A stretch of DNA of 15,377 nucleotides from Candidatus Troglogloeales bacterium (GTDB lineage: Bacteria; Nitrospirota; Nitrospiria; SBBL01; SBBT01). Shown here piece after piece: positions 1 to 8,638 of the stretch; position 1 is the stretch's first letter, and each line of letters begins with the position of its first letter. The stretch lies in contig SBBT01000175.1 in the NCBI GenBank assembly GCA_005239595.1, positions 1-15,377 on the forward strand. Reading direction: 5' to 3'. The notes under the pieces were generated by a model, which was given only the letters and a program-made list of their open reading frames with translations, searched no databases and was not told the DNA's origin. The translations under genes were made by a program, and so were the position numbers.

Positions 1-188
1 CCCGCCACTTCAACCACCTGAAGCCCTCGGTCAGCCCGCGCGTACTCTTCTTTTAATGCCATCACCGCCGATATCAGTCTTGGCCGCTCTACCCCGTCTA
101 ATATTTCATAGAGTCTGTCAGCGGTTAACGGATCGCCGGACACAAACAACAGCGCCTCAATAATCGGCTTTAGTTCATGATCCTCCAC
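1..188 (-). CDS. scpB: Segregation and condensation protein B, N-terminal part (partial, runs off the window)
   Basis: ScpB is the kleisin-associated winged-helix subunit of the bacterial SMC-ScpAB condensin, which compacts and segregates the chromosome. About 62 residues are visible on the minus strand, reading V/M-EDHELKPIIEALLFVSGDP and then LTADRLYEIL. The segment KPIIEALLFVSGDPLT is the typical ScpB opening. The start is GTG at 188-186. Its G is also the last base of the scpA stop codon (TAGTG), so translation is probably coupled to scpA. The gene leaves the window at base 1, and the second winged-helix domain lies outside. Pairing with scpA in this order is the usual arrangement and supports the call. 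Confidence 0.9.
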   Translation of the reverse strand, partial: MEDHELKPIIEALLFVSGDPLTADRLYEILDGVERPRLISAVMALKEEYARADRGLQVVEVA

Positions 189-964
189 TAGGCTTTGACC
201 TCTCCAGAAATATTTTTAAATAAACGGAGAGGCCCGCACCATGCATCCTGAATGATATGGACAAGGCCCAACCGTATTAACTCAAGGAGGGCCAGGAAAG
301 CGACTACAACGGCCCTACGCGTCCTCTCCCCCTCAAACAACTGATGAAAAAGGAGGCTCTCAACAGGTTCCAGTTTATCCATCAGCAGCTGCATCCGATC
401 TTTTACGGAAAGCTCATCGGTCGTCACCTGAAACACCCGTTGATCAGGAACCCGCGCCAAAACTTTTTTAAAGGCATCGAGCAGATCGTACAGGCTCAAA
501 TCAACCAATGGGATCTCTTCTTCATCTGACGTTAAGGGGGACGGATCCTTACCGTAGATATCGCGCCAGTAGGCCTCTCTCTTTTCCAGGGAACAGGCAG
601 CCTCTTTGAATCGTTGATACTCTAACAATTGGCAAACGAGTTCTCTGCGCGGATCTCCTTCCTCCATTTCATCAGCTTCATCACCAGGCGGAAGGAGCGT
701 CTTTGATTTAATGTGGATTAACGTTGCAGCCATCACCAGGAAATCACCCGCAACTGTCAAATTGAGCGATTGCATAAGATCAAGAGTTTCTATATATTGC
801 CGTGTGATCAGCGTAATCGGAATATCATAAATATTGATCTCGTTTTTCCGGATAAGATGCAAAAGAAGATCGAGGGGGCCTTCAAAATCACCTACTTTTA
901 TTTCGTGGGAAAAAGCCTCCTGCTGAAACCGAACAAGCGGACTTTCCCAGACTGCAATTGCCAT
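188..964 (-). CDS. scpA: Segregation and condensation protein A (kleisin)
   Basis: ScpA is the kleisin that bridges the SMC heads and binds ScpB in the condensin complex. The 258-residue protein has the family hallmark FEGPLDLLLHLI at residues 27-38 and a second conserved block, AGDFLVMAATLIHIKSKTLLP, at about 72-92. An acidic linker follows (about 95-103). The C-terminal winged helix (VVVAFLALLELIRLGLV) contacts SMC. I chose ATG at 964-962 because AAGGGGG lies just upstream and a good promoter sits at 989-1017. The reading frame stays open to 1141, but that 59-residue extension is AT-rich, lacks ScpA similarity and would lie upstream of the promoter. The length of 258 is normal for the family. 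It is transcribed divergently from malQ and followed directly by scpB. Confidence 0.93.
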   Translation of the reverse strand: MAIAVWESPLVRFQQEAFSHEIKVGDFEGPLDLLLHLIRKNEINIYDIPITLITRQYIETLDLMQSLNLTVAGDFLVMAATLIHIKSKTLLPPGDEADEMEEGDPRRELVCQLLEYQRFKEAACSLEKREAYWRDIYGKDPSPLTSDEEEIPLVDLSLYDLLDAFKKVLARVPDQRVFQVTTDELSVKDRMQLLMDKLEPVESLLFHQLFEGERTRRAVVVAFLALLELIRLGLVHIIQDAWCGPLRLFKNISGEVKA

Positions 965-988
965 CCTGCCCCCTTTAAAAATTTTCTT

Positions 989-1017
989 TATATACCATTT
1001 AAAAAACCAGGAATCAA
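989..1017 (-). promoter_or_regulatory. Predicted sigma70-type promoter for scpA-scpB
   Basis: On the minus strand a -35 box TTGATT (1012-1017) is followed by a 17-base spacer and a -10 box TATATA (989-994), with TGG directly before the -10 (extended -10). The expected transcription start is near 982, leaving a leader of about 18 bases that includes the AAGGGGG ribosome binding site before the scpA ATG at 964. The surrounding 965-1080 stretch is strikingly AT-rich, as expected for a divergent promoter region. No equally good promoter was seen for malQ on the other strand. Confidence 0.6.
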
Positions 1018-1210
1018 GGGAAAAAATCAATACATAGTAGGGATAAAATAATAACGCCCTATATAGAGTAGGATTGTCATTCTTGGGCATTACGCGCAAA
1101 TTTCCCAAAAAGTGCTTTTTCGATAACCTGCCGAACCGCATCTTCTATTTACCGGCCTTCCTTTTATATCTCTCCTGTGATATGGTTTCCACTCCGATTA
1201 CAACTCCGTT

Positions 1211-2893
1211 GTGCCGATGGTAAATAAAACCTCCCCAGCGATCATTTCCCCGCTTTTCTTTCGGCAAAAAGTGGCAGGGATCATGGTTCCCCTTTTTTCT
1301 GTCAGAACCGGTCAGAACTTTGGAATTGGAGAGATTCTCGATCTGATTCCCCTTATTGACTGGCTCACGGAGAATCATCTCCACGTCCTTCAAATCCTCC
1401 CCATCTATGAAACCGCCCCGAATGAAACATGCCCCTATCTTGCCTTAAGCGGTTTTGCGCTCGATCCAATTTATCTCTCTCTGAACGCCTGGGATGATTT
1501 TAAAAAAAGCGACGCCGTACAGAAGGTCTTCATCTCTGAAGCGGCCAACCTTGAGAAATGGAGAGAAAGCGGCAGCGTCTGTTACGAGTCGATTCGATCT
1601 TTCAAATACCGTCTTCTTAAACTTGCCTTCAGTCATTTTAAGAGAGAGGAGTGGGCGAAAGAATCTCCCCGTGCAAAATCGTTTCAAAGATTCATGACAG
1701 AAAAGAAGGAATGGCTGGACGATTACGCCCTCTTTCGCCTCTTGAAAGAGAAAAACAGTTGGCGACACTGGATCGATTGGACGGAGCCTTTCTGCCGTCG
1801 CGACCCGTCCGCGATGAAGCAATTAATCCAGGAAAACACAGAACCTCTTCTGTTTATCAAGTATCTTCAGTGGGCCCTCTGGGAACAATGGAAGATCGTC
1901 CGAAAGCACATGGAAAAAAGAAACGTTCTGATCATGGGGGACCTCCCCTTTTTGGTCAGCCGAGACAGCGCAGACGTCTGGAGTCAATGTGCTCTCTTCA
2001 GCGATCGCGATACGTTTGGCGCGCCACCCGATGCCTTTAGTGAAAAGGGACAAGATTGGGGCCTCCCTCTTTTCCATTGGGACGCGATGGAGAAAAACGA
2101 ATTCCTTTGGTGGCGGCGGCGTATCCGTGAATTTCGGCAATACTACGACCTCATCCGCCTAGATCATCTTGTTGGATTTTTCCGTGTTTGGGTGATGCCC
2201 AAGGATCGCGATCCCTATTTTGAACCGCAGGGGCAGGTGCAACAAGCGAAACGAGGGAAACAAATTTTAAGGGTTATAATCGAAGAAGCCGCAAAATGTG
2301 TACCGATTGCCGAAGACCTTGGCGTTATCCCTCGGTTTGTTTCGTTATCCCTGCAAAAGTTCAACATTGCAGGATATAAAATCATGCGATGGCAAAAATC
2401 CGATGATCATTATGTTGACCCAAAAGGCTATCCTTTTGTCTCGCTTGCCACGACAGGAACACACGATACAGACACACTCTCCCACTGGTGGCAAACCCTT
2501 CCTATGGATGAGCGAACCGCTTTTCTTTCCCTCCTTGCACATCCGTTCTCATCCGACGAACCATTTTCAGACAGATTGCATCATGCTATTTTAGAATGCT
2601 TGTTGGAATCGGGGTCCGGACTGGTTATTCTTCCGATCCAGGATGTTTTTGGGTTTGACGAACAAATTAACATGCCTGGTACAATCGGCCACCACAACTG
2701 GCGTTATCGCCTCCCTGTCGGGTTATCTGATCTTGAGCGGACTTCCCCCTACCGGGAGAAAATTAAGGCCTTAAAAAAACTGATCAATCAAACCGGTCGC
2801 TATGCGGCATTTGCTCCACTTACGGAATCGCGCCCGCCGATGACACCAGACATAAAAAAGAGAAGACGGAAGACAACCGACAAGCCACCCTAA
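1211..2893 (+). CDS. malQ: 4-alpha-glucanotransferase (amylomaltase, GH77)
   Basis: This enzyme transfers alpha-1,4-glucan segments between maltodextrins in cytoplasmic glycogen/maltodextrin turnover. The 560-residue protein carries all GH77 landmarks. The nucleophile region LIRLDHLVGFFRVW has Asp318, the acid/base region PIAEDLGVIPRFV has Glu368, and the transition-state stabiliser lies in TTGTHDTDT (Asp419). There is also the block GDLPFLVSRDSADVW (243-257), and a C-terminal NMPGTIGHHNWRYR (488-500). The N-terminal VAGIMVPLFSVRTGQNFGIG matches the start of the catalytic barrel. The start is uncertain: GTG 1211 or ATG 1217, neither with a clear Shine-Dalgarno. ATG 1283 (Met25) has AGGGA close by but would cut into the conserved N-terminus. 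The C-terminus ends in a basic tail (KKRRRK, 549-554). The stop at 2891-2893 overlaps the rmlD stop on the opposite strand. Confidence 0.9.
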   Translation: MPMVNKTSPAIISPLFFRQKVAGIMVPLFSVRTGQNFGIGEILDLIPLIDWLTENHLHVLQILPIYETAPNETCPYLALSGFALDPIYLSLNAWDDFKKSDAVQKVFISEAANLEKWRESGSVCYESIRSFKYRLLKLAFSHFKREEWAKESPRAKSFQRFMTEKKEWLDDYALFRLLKEKNSWRHWIDWTEPFCRRDPSAMKQLIQENTEPLLFIKYLQWALWEQWKIVRKHMEKRNVLIMGDLPFLVSRDSADVWSQCALFSDRDTFGAPPDAFSEKGQDWGLPLFHWDAMEKNEFLWWRRRIREFRQYYDLIRLDHLVGFFRVWVMPKDRDPYFEPQGQVQQAKRGKQILRVIIEEAAKCVPIAEDLGVIPRFVSLSLQKFNIAGYKIMRWQKSDDHYVDPKGYPFVSLATTGTHDTDTLSHWWQTLPMDERTAFLSLLAHPFSSDEPFSDRLHHAILECLLESGSGLVILPIQDVFGFDEQINMPGTIGHHNWRYRLPVGLSDLERTSPYREKIKALKKLINQTGRYAAFAPLTESRPPMTPDIKKRRRKTTDKPP

Positions 2894-3729
2894 TTACAAG
2901 AGCGGATAAACCGTCTTAACGCCATTTCCCAATGGGGAGGTTCGCTTCCTAATTCACGAGCCGCCTTGGCGGTTGAGAGGACGGAATAGGCAGGACGTCT
3001 GGCGGGACGGGGAAATTCAGAAGTTGCGCAAGGATTGACCCTGTTTGAAAGACCCGCGTCTCTTATAATCGCGCAGGCAAACGTGTACCAGCTGCAGTAG
3101 CCCCGATTAACCAGATGATAGGTTCCAGAACATCCCCTGGAAATGAGGACCAGTGCCGCTTCGGATAAGTCCTCGGTCCATGTGGGGGAACCGACCTGAT
3201 CATCCACAACCATCAATTGGTCTTGTTTTTTGGCAAGATTGAGAATCGTTTTTACAAAATGGTTGCCCCCATCTCCATAGAGCCACTGGGTCCGGATAAT
3301 GAGATGGTTTTCAAGGTTCCGGCGAACCTGGCATTCCCCTTCCCATTTTGACGCCCCGTAGGCATTAATCGGAGATGCGCCATCTTCCTCGATATAGGGC
3401 ATTTTTTTTGTGCCTGGAAAGATATAATCGGTGCTAAAATGGACCAGGCGGGCGGAAATCTCCCGTGCCACTTCGGCCAGATTCCCTGCACCGGTACCAT
3501 TGACTGCAAAGGCAAGATTCCGATTCGCTTCACAGTCATCTACGCGGGTAAAGGCGGCGCAGTTAATCATTAACTCGGGGTAAAACCGCGTCACCTCTCG
3601 TTTGACCGCTTCTCGATTGGTGATATCGAGTTCTTCTTTCGTGGCGGGCCATACATCCCATCCTCTCTCTTTTTTATTAAGGAAAGCGCGGGCGAGCATT
3701 CCACCCGCCCCTGTAATCAAAACCTTCAC
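2890..3729 (-). CDS. rmlD: dTDP-4-dehydrorhamnose reductase
   Basis: RmlD reduces dTDP-4-keto-L-rhamnose to dTDP-L-rhamnose, the last step of the rhamnose donor pathway. The 279-residue SDR-fold protein shows the nucleotide-binding motif GAGGML (7-12), the active-site strand HFSTDYIFPG (97-106) and the catalytic Tyr124/Lys128 pair in YGASKWEGE. RTQWLYGDGGNHFVKTIL (146-163) and QVGSPTWTEDL (178-188), also typical of RmlD, follow. The start is GTG at 3729-3727, overlapping the rmlB stop as GTGA, so it is probably translationally coupled. It is the last gene of the operon. Its TAG stop overlaps the malQ stop from the other side, leaving no room for a terminator between the two genes. Confidence 0.92.
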   Translation of the reverse strand: MKVLITGAGGMLARAFLNKKERGWDVWPATKEELDITNREAVKREVTRFYPELMINCAAFTRVDDCEANRNLAFAVNGTGAGNLAEVAREISARLVHFSTDYIFPGTKKMPYIEEDGASPINAYGASKWEGECQVRRNLENHLIIRTQWLYGDGGNHFVKTILNLAKKQDQLMVVDDQVGSPTWTEDLSEAALVLISRGCSGTYHLVNRGYCSWYTFACAIIRDAGLSNRVNPCATSEFPRPARRPAYSVLSTAKAARELGSEPPHWEMALRRFIRSCN

Positions 3730-4730
3730 GGGGAGACCCCATAAATCTTTTCATACATTTCCAGATACTCGCCCGATTTAACCCGCTTCCACCATGCCGG
3801 ATGTTCCTGATACCACCTCACGGTATGCTCGATTGCAACGTCAAATTGATGCGACGGTCTCCATCCCAGTTCAGCCGCAATCTTACCAGGATCAATCGCA
3901 TAGCGACGATCATGGCCCGGCCGATCTTTTACGTATTGAATCAGCGAGGCCGGCTTCTTTAAGATCTCCAGAATGAGATGAATCACATCGATGTTGGTCT
4001 TATCGCCCTGTCCTCCAATGTTATAAATTTCCCCCGGCCTCCCCTCGCGAAGGACCTGCCGGATCGCCTCGCAATGATCAACGACATAAAGCCAATCCCG
4101 CATGTAACGGCCGTCTCCATAGATGGGGACCGGCTTGTCTTCCAGCGCATGGGTAATGGCCAGCGGAATTAGTTTTTCCGGAAACTGGTACGGCCCGTAA
4201 TTGTTTGAACAGCGGGTGACGATAACCGGCAGACCGTACGTTTTATAATAGGATAATGCCAGCAGATCGGAAGCAGCCTTGCTGGCTGAATAGGGGCTGC
4301 TGGGCGAAAGAGGGGCACCCTCTTCATAGTAACCCTTTTCCCGACTTCCATAAACTTCATCCGTCGATATATGAATAAATCTGGAATGATTAAATTTTTT
4401 TGCAGCCTCTAATAATAGATAGGTCCCCATCACATTCGTTTTAATGAACGCATCTGGGTTGACAATTGATCGATCTACATGGGTCTCCGCGGCAAAATGG
4501 ACAATAACAGCCACCTCCCGTGCCAAGGCGTCTACCAGAGATCGATCGGCGATATCCCCCCGGACGAACTGGTATCTTGGGTGGGCGTCCAGACCGGACA
4601 GGTTGTCAAGATTTCCGGCATAGGTTAACTGATCGAGATTAATAATATGACAGAGGGGATCGTTTTCTATCAGGTGGCGGATAAAATTGCTTCCGATAAA
4701 CCCTGCACCGCCCGTCACCAGTATTTTCAT
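3726..4730 (-). CDS. rmlB: dTDP-glucose 4,6-dehydratase
   Basis: RmlB converts dTDP-glucose to dTDP-4-keto-6-deoxyglucose using bound NAD. The 334-residue extended-SDR protein has the Rossmann motif TGGAGFIGSNFIRHL (6-20) and HFAAETHVDRSI (78-89). The catalytic triplet is Thr123-Asp124-Glu125 in ISTDEVYG, and the Tyr147/Lys151 pair is in YSASKAASD. TRCSNNYGPYQFPEKLIPL (172-190) and GDGRYMRDWLYVVDHC (205-220) are signature blocks of this enzyme. The length is normal. It follows rmlA after a 21-base gap without a clear Shine-Dalgarno and overlaps rmlD by four bases, so it fits the middle of a co-translated operon. Confidence 0.95.
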   Translation of the reverse strand: MKILVTGGAGFIGSNFIRHLIENDPLCHIINLDQLTYAGNLDNLSGLDAHPRYQFVRGDIADRSLVDALAREVAVIVHFAAETHVDRSIVNPDAFIKTNVMGTYLLLEAAKKFNHSRFIHISTDEVYGSREKGYYEEGAPLSPSSPYSASKAASDLLALSYYKTYGLPVIVTRCSNNYGPYQFPEKLIPLAITHALEDKPVPIYGDGRYMRDWLYVVDHCEAIRQVLREGRPGEIYNIGGQGDKTNIDVIHLILEILKKPASLIQYVKDRPGHDRRYAIDPGKIAAELGWRPSHQFDVAIEHTVRWYQEHPAWWKRVKSGEYLEMYEKIYGVSP

Positions 4731-4751
4731 CGTAATTTAATCGAACCGCGT

Positions 4752-5834
4752 TTAGCTCAACTCAATCTGGCTCTGATCGCCCGTGATAAACTTTTGGGTC
4801 CTCGGCCGTATCTTTCCCTGATAGAGAACCACTTCACGACCCAGGAGGCTTTTTTCGATCCGGACATCAATATCGGTAATCCTGCACCGCTCCAGAATAA
4901 TGCTGTATTCCAACTCGCTGTTTCTGATCACGCAATCCTCGGAAACAGCGGTATAGGGGCCGATGTAACTATGGTCAATAATGGTTCCCTTGCCGATAAT
5001 GGCAGGGCCCCGTATTTGACTGTGAATGATCTTCGCCCCTTTTTCAATAATCACCTTTCCACGAAGATCGCTCTTGGCATCAACCATTCCAAGCACCGTC
5101 GGACCACTGGGGCTTTCCACAATCTGATCCAGGACAAAGCGGTTCGCCTCCAGAAGATCCTCGGGCTGCCCCGTATCTTTCCACCAGCCGGTCACCTCAG
5201 AATAGGTCACCGTAAAACCATGCTCAATGAGGTATTGATTTGCATCGCTGATTTCAAGCTCTCCCCGTCTGCTCGGCTTGATAACCCGGATTGCCTCAAA
5301 AATATGCTCGTCATAGATATAGATACCGGTAACGGCAAAGGGCGTTTTGGGTTTTCTCGGCTTCTCTTTAATTCCGATAATTCTTCCATCCTTAAGTTCC
5401 GCAACGCCGAAACGCTGCGGGTCTTTGACCCTGGAGAGGACAAAATGGCCGTTGGAGCGGCTGTCATGAAACGCCTTCACGAATTGTTGAATGCCTCCGA
5501 CAATTACGTTATCTCCCAGATAAAAAACAAACGGATCTTTCTTGATGAAGTCCTGGGCCGATTGAACGGCATGCGCCAATCCTGCCGGTTTTTCCTGGAG
5601 TATATAGGAAATATGGGCGCCCCATCTCCTTCCGTCGCCTAAGGCGGTCTTTATTTCTTTCTCCGTCTCCGGATTGACAACGACCCCGATTTCGCAAATT
5701 CCCGCGGAGATCACCGCCTCAATGGCATAGTGAATCATCGGTTTGTTTGCAATCGGAATGAGGTGTTTGTTCTCCGTATGTGTAATAGGACGAAGCCGCG
5801 TTCCCCGTCCTCCTGCGGTGATCAATGCTTTCAT
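4752..5834 (-). CDS. rmlA: Glucose-1-phosphate thymidylyltransferase, long form with C-terminal beta-helix domain
   Basis: RmlA makes dTDP-glucose from glucose-1-phosphate and dTTP, committing sugar to the rhamnose branch. The nucleotidyltransferase domain has AGGRGTRLRPITHTENKHL (7-25), the substrate motif QEKPAGLAHAV (80-90), metal-binding Asp108 in YLGDN, GELEISDANQYL (191-202) and GWWKDTG (216-222). At 360 residues it is about 65 longer than the short RmlA of enterobacteria. The extension, from about 245 on, consists of hexapeptide-like turns (GKVIIEKGAKI, GPAIIGKGTII, GPYTAVSEDC), a left-handed beta-helix as in the long-form family. It starts 19 bases after the manB stop with no obvious Shine-Dalgarno. 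The best call is dTTP:glucose-1-P specific, judged from the neighbouring rmlB and rmlD. UTP use cannot be excluded from sequence alone. Confidence 0.9.
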   Translation of the reverse strand: MKALITAGGRGTRLRPITHTENKHLIPIANKPMIHYAIEAVISAGICEIGVVVNPETEKEIKTALGDGRRWGAHISYILQEKPAGLAHAVQSAQDFIKKDPFVFYLGDNVIVGGIQQFVKAFHDSRSNGHFVLSRVKDPQRFGVAELKDGRIIGIKEKPRKPKTPFAVTGIYIYDEHIFEAIRVIKPSRRGELEISDANQYLIEHGFTVTYSEVTGWWKDTGQPEDLLEANRFVLDQIVESPSGPTVLGMVDAKSDLRGKVIIEKGAKIIHSQIRGPAIIGKGTIIDHSYIGPYTAVSEDCVIRNSELEYSIILERCRITDIDVRIEKSLLGREVVLYQGKIRPRTQKFITGDQSQIELS

Positions 5835-5853
5835 ATGCGAGCCAAAGCAGGGA

Positions 5854-7191
5854 TTAACTCAGTGACGTTAATATCGAATGGACATGCTCTTGTATTTCCT
5901 TGAGGCGTTCCGGAGAGTCGGCTTCAAACCGCAATACCAGCGCCGGTTGGGTATTGGATGCCCGTATAAGCCCCCATCCGCCATCAAACATCACCCTCGC
6001 CCCGTCAAGGGCAATCGTTTTATATCTTGTGGAAAAATATTCCAAGCACCGTTTTACAACATTAAACTTCTTGTCGTCGGGACAATCCACCCGGATCTCA
6101 GGGGTCACAAAACTTTTTGGCAAGTCGACAAAATAGGAGGATAACGGTAATCCCCCCTTTGAAAGAATCTCTATCAATCTGCATGCCGCATAGATGGCGT
6201 CATCGTATCCAAAGTATCGGTCGGCAAAGAACAGGTGCCCGCTCATTTCTCCGGCAAGGAGGGCGCCCGTTTCTTTCATTTTTGCCTTGATTAACGAGTG
6301 GCCGGTTTTCCACATCAGCCCAACCCCGCCCTGCCTGGCCACTTCGTCATAAAAAATCTGGGAGGCCTTCACCTCGGAGATAACCGTCGCGCCCGGCTTT
6401 TCTTTCAGGATATCCTTCGCAAAAAGGAGTGTGAGCATATCCCCGAATAGAATGTTTCCTTTCTCGTCCACAGCACCGAGACGATCCGCATCGCCGTCAA
6501 AGGCCACCCCGACATCCGCCCCTTCCTTTCGAACCGACGCAATCAGATCGGAAAGATTCTCCGGAACCGTTGGATCAGGATGGTGATTTGGAAATCGTCC
6601 GTCCGGCTCACAATAAAGCGGAATGACGCTGCAACCGAGCCGTTTTAAAATATCAGGGGCAATCAGGGCGGCGGCGGCGTTGCCACAATCGACAACGACC
6701 TTTTTTGAAATGGGGCCAAAATGGCTTACAAAGAAATCAAGGTAAGTGGATAAGAAGTCTTTCGTAAACGTAACCTCTCCGGTCCCTTGTCGATAATCAC
6801 GACGCTCCATGATAGAGCGAATCTCCTGAATCTGTGCGCCGAATAAACTCTGTTTCTCGAAACAGAGTTTAAACCCGTTGTATTCAGATGGGTTGTGACT
6901 TGCGGTAATCATGACACCGCCATCGACGGGGAGTTGAAACAGAGAAAAGTAGAGAACAGGCGTCGGGCAAAGCCCGATATCCACAACATGGACCCCGGTA
7001 GAGAGAAGCCCCGATAAAACGGCTTCCCGGAGCGCGGGGCTGCTTAATCGAACGTCGTAGCCGAGTGAAACTCTGCGGCCGCCTGCCATATAAAGCCATG
7101 AGCCAAACGCCTTCCCTATCTCGACAGCGGCCGCCTCGCTTAAATCCTTACCGTAAACGCCTCGAATATCATATTCTCTAAAAACAGACAT
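5854..7191 (-). CDS. manB: Phosphomannomutase / phosphoglucomutase
   Basis: This alpha-D-phosphohexomutase interconverts 6-phosphate and 1-phosphate forms of mannose and glucose. The 445-residue protein has all four active-site loops: phosphoserine Ser98 in TASHNPSEYNGFK (96-108), metal loop DGDADR (232-237), sugar-binding GEMSGH (314-319) and phosphate-binding RASNTQP (410-416). GEMSGH and RASNTQP, and the opening FREYDIRGVYG, are those of the AlgC/ManB group with dual specificity. It starts two bases after the manC stop, with GGAAGGA about 13 bases upstream of its ATG. The context suggests a double role: mannose-1-P for the upstream manC and glucose-1-P for the downstream rmlA. The dual use is inferred from position and subgroup, not proven by sequence. 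Confidence 0.92.
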   Translation of the reverse strand: MSVFREYDIRGVYGKDLSEAAAVEIGKAFGSWLYMAGGRRVSLGYDVRLSSPALREAVLSGLLSTGVHVVDIGLCPTPVLYFSLFQLPVDGGVMITASHNPSEYNGFKLCFEKQSLFGAQIQEIRSIMERRDYRQGTGEVTFTKDFLSTYLDFFVSHFGPISKKVVVDCGNAAAALIAPDILKRLGCSVIPLYCEPDGRFPNHHPDPTVPENLSDLIASVRKEGADVGVAFDGDADRLGAVDEKGNILFGDMLTLLFAKDILKEKPGATVISEVKASQIFYDEVARQGGVGLMWKTGHSLIKAKMKETGALLAGEMSGHLFFADRYFGYDDAIYAACRLIEILSKGGLPLSSYFVDLPKSFVTPEIRVDCPDDKKFNVVKRCLEYFSTRYKTIALDGARVMFDGGWGLIRASNTQPALVLRFEADSPERLKEIQEHVHSILTSLS

Positions 7192-7193
7192 GC

Positions 7194-8600
7194 TTAATGC
7201 GTGATCCTTCCATAGTCGTCGTCAAACCGTGTGATATCGTCTTCTCCAAGGTAATTGCCGTTTTGCACCTCTATAATCTGAAGCGGCTCATCGGTCGGAT
7301 TTTCCAACCGGTGTTTTACCCCCATAGGGACAAACGTACTCTGGTTTGCGGAAATGGTGTAAACACTCTCGCCACAGGTCACACGGGCCGTCCCGGAAAC
7401 AACCACCCAGTGCTCACTTCGCATCTTGTGGCTTTGCAGCGAAAGCCGCGATTGGGGATTTACCATGATTCGTTTGATTTTATATTCCTTTCCTTCTTCT
7501 AAAACGGTATAGGTTCCCCAGGCGCGGACAACCGTCCGATGAACCAGGTGCGCATCGTTCCCCTGCTGTTTTAGTACCTCCACCACTTTCTTGACATTTT
7601 GCGCCGCACCTTTTGCACAAACAAGGGTCGCGTCATCCGTATCCACAACAACCGTTTGTCCCAGTCCCACCACGGCCACCAATCTCTTACCCGCATAAAC
7701 AATACTATCACGGGTATCAATACTGACCACATTGCCCGTCAGGATATTGCCATTGGCGTCTCTGGGAAGCACCTCGTCCAAGGCGTTCCAGGAACCGACA
7801 TCTTCCCATCCCATATCAACGGGGATAATTGCCAGCCGCTTCGACTTTTCAAGGACCGCATAATCAATAGAAAGGGCCGGGAGTTGAGGATAAATCTTCC
7901 GAAGGGTCTCTTCTTCATGTTCTCCCCCAATGTGTGGTTCAATCTCCAGAAGACCTTCTGACAGCTGGGGGAAATACCGCTCAATCTCATTGAGAATCGT
8001 CGAGACTTTCCAAATAAAAATTCCGGCATTCCAATAAATATCATCTGTTTTAACAAGCTGTTCGGCAACCTCTCTGGCCGGTTTTTCAATAAAATGCAAC
8101 ACAGAGGCAGCCGGGCCCTCCTGAAGGGGTTCCCCTTTTTTTATATAACCGTAGGCGGTTTCGGGTCGGGTCGGTTTCGCTCCAAGTGTCACAAGATATT
8201 CCTTTTCGGCAAGCGTTCCTCCCAAACGGATGGTATCCGCAAAAACGTTGATATCCCGAATATAGTGATCTGCCGAGAGAACCGCCATGACCCCATCTTT
8301 GAATTTTTTTCGGAGGACAATGGCCGCCAGTCCGATTGCCGCAGCGGTATTCCTGCCGATCGGCTCAGAGATAAAACAGGGCATCGACTTGGGATCCAAC
8401 TGGAGTTTAATCTGTTCTGCCTGTAAGGGGTTCGTTAAGATATAGAGCTGTTTCATTGGAATGAGATAGGTAATACGGGACAAGGTTGCCTGGATTAAAG
8501 ATTGATTGCCGAAAATTTTGAGAAGCTGTTTTGGATAGGCCTCGCGACTCAACGGCCAAAACCGCGTTCCGCTTCCCCCAGCCAAGATGACGCCATACAT
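7194..8600 (-). CDS. manC: Mannose-1-phosphate guanylyltransferase / mannose-6-phosphate isomerase (bifunctional)
   Basis: This is a type II bifunctional enzyme that isomerises fructose-6-P to mannose-6-P (C-terminal cupin) and forms GDP-mannose from mannose-1-P and GTP (N-terminal domain). The 468-residue protein opens with YGVILAGGSGTRFWPLSRE, followed by YPKQLL. It has ADHYI (110-114), FIEKP (170-174) and GWEDVGSW (264-271). The isomerase zinc site is in QSHKMRSEHWVVVSGTA (389-405), and EVQNGNYLGEDDITRFDDDY lies near the end. I place the start at ATG 8600-8598, nine bases after GGGAGG (8610-8615). The frame is open three codons further to a TTG (8609), which is less likely. It is the first gene of the operon running through rmlD and has its own promoter at 8639-8667. 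Confidence 0.93.
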   Translation of the reverse strand: MYGVILAGGSGTRFWPLSREAYPKQLLKIFGNQSLIQATLSRITYLIPMKQLYILTNPLQAEQIKLQLDPKSMPCFISEPIGRNTAAAIGLAAIVLRKKFKDGVMAVLSADHYIRDINVFADTIRLGGTLAEKEYLVTLGAKPTRPETAYGYIKKGEPLQEGPAASVLHFIEKPAREVAEQLVKTDDIYWNAGIFIWKVSTILNEIERYFPQLSEGLLEIEPHIGGEHEEETLRKIYPQLPALSIDYAVLEKSKRLAIIPVDMGWEDVGSWNALDEVLPRDANGNILTGNVVSIDTRDSIVYAGKRLVAVVGLGQTVVVDTDDATLVCAKGAAQNVKKVVEVLKQQGNDAHLVHRTVVRAWGTYTVLEEGKEYKIKRIMVNPQSRLSLQSHKMRSEHWVVVSGTARVTCGESVYTISANQSTFVPMGVKHRLENPTDEPLQIIEVQNGNYLGEDDITRFDDDYGRITH

Positions 8601-8638
8601 GAACAACAACCTCCCAATAGAAACAGCACCTAATTGGC

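Noticed and set aside
188..1141. scpA as a 317-codon gene starting at 1141
   Set aside because: The extra 59 residues are AT-rich, lack ScpA similarity and lie upstream of a good promoter (989-1017). ATG 964 has a ribosome binding site and gives the normal family length.
4647..5642. A 331-codon plus-strand ORF
   Set aside because: It is antisense to rmlA, whose motifs are unambiguous, and its translation shows no recognisable domain.
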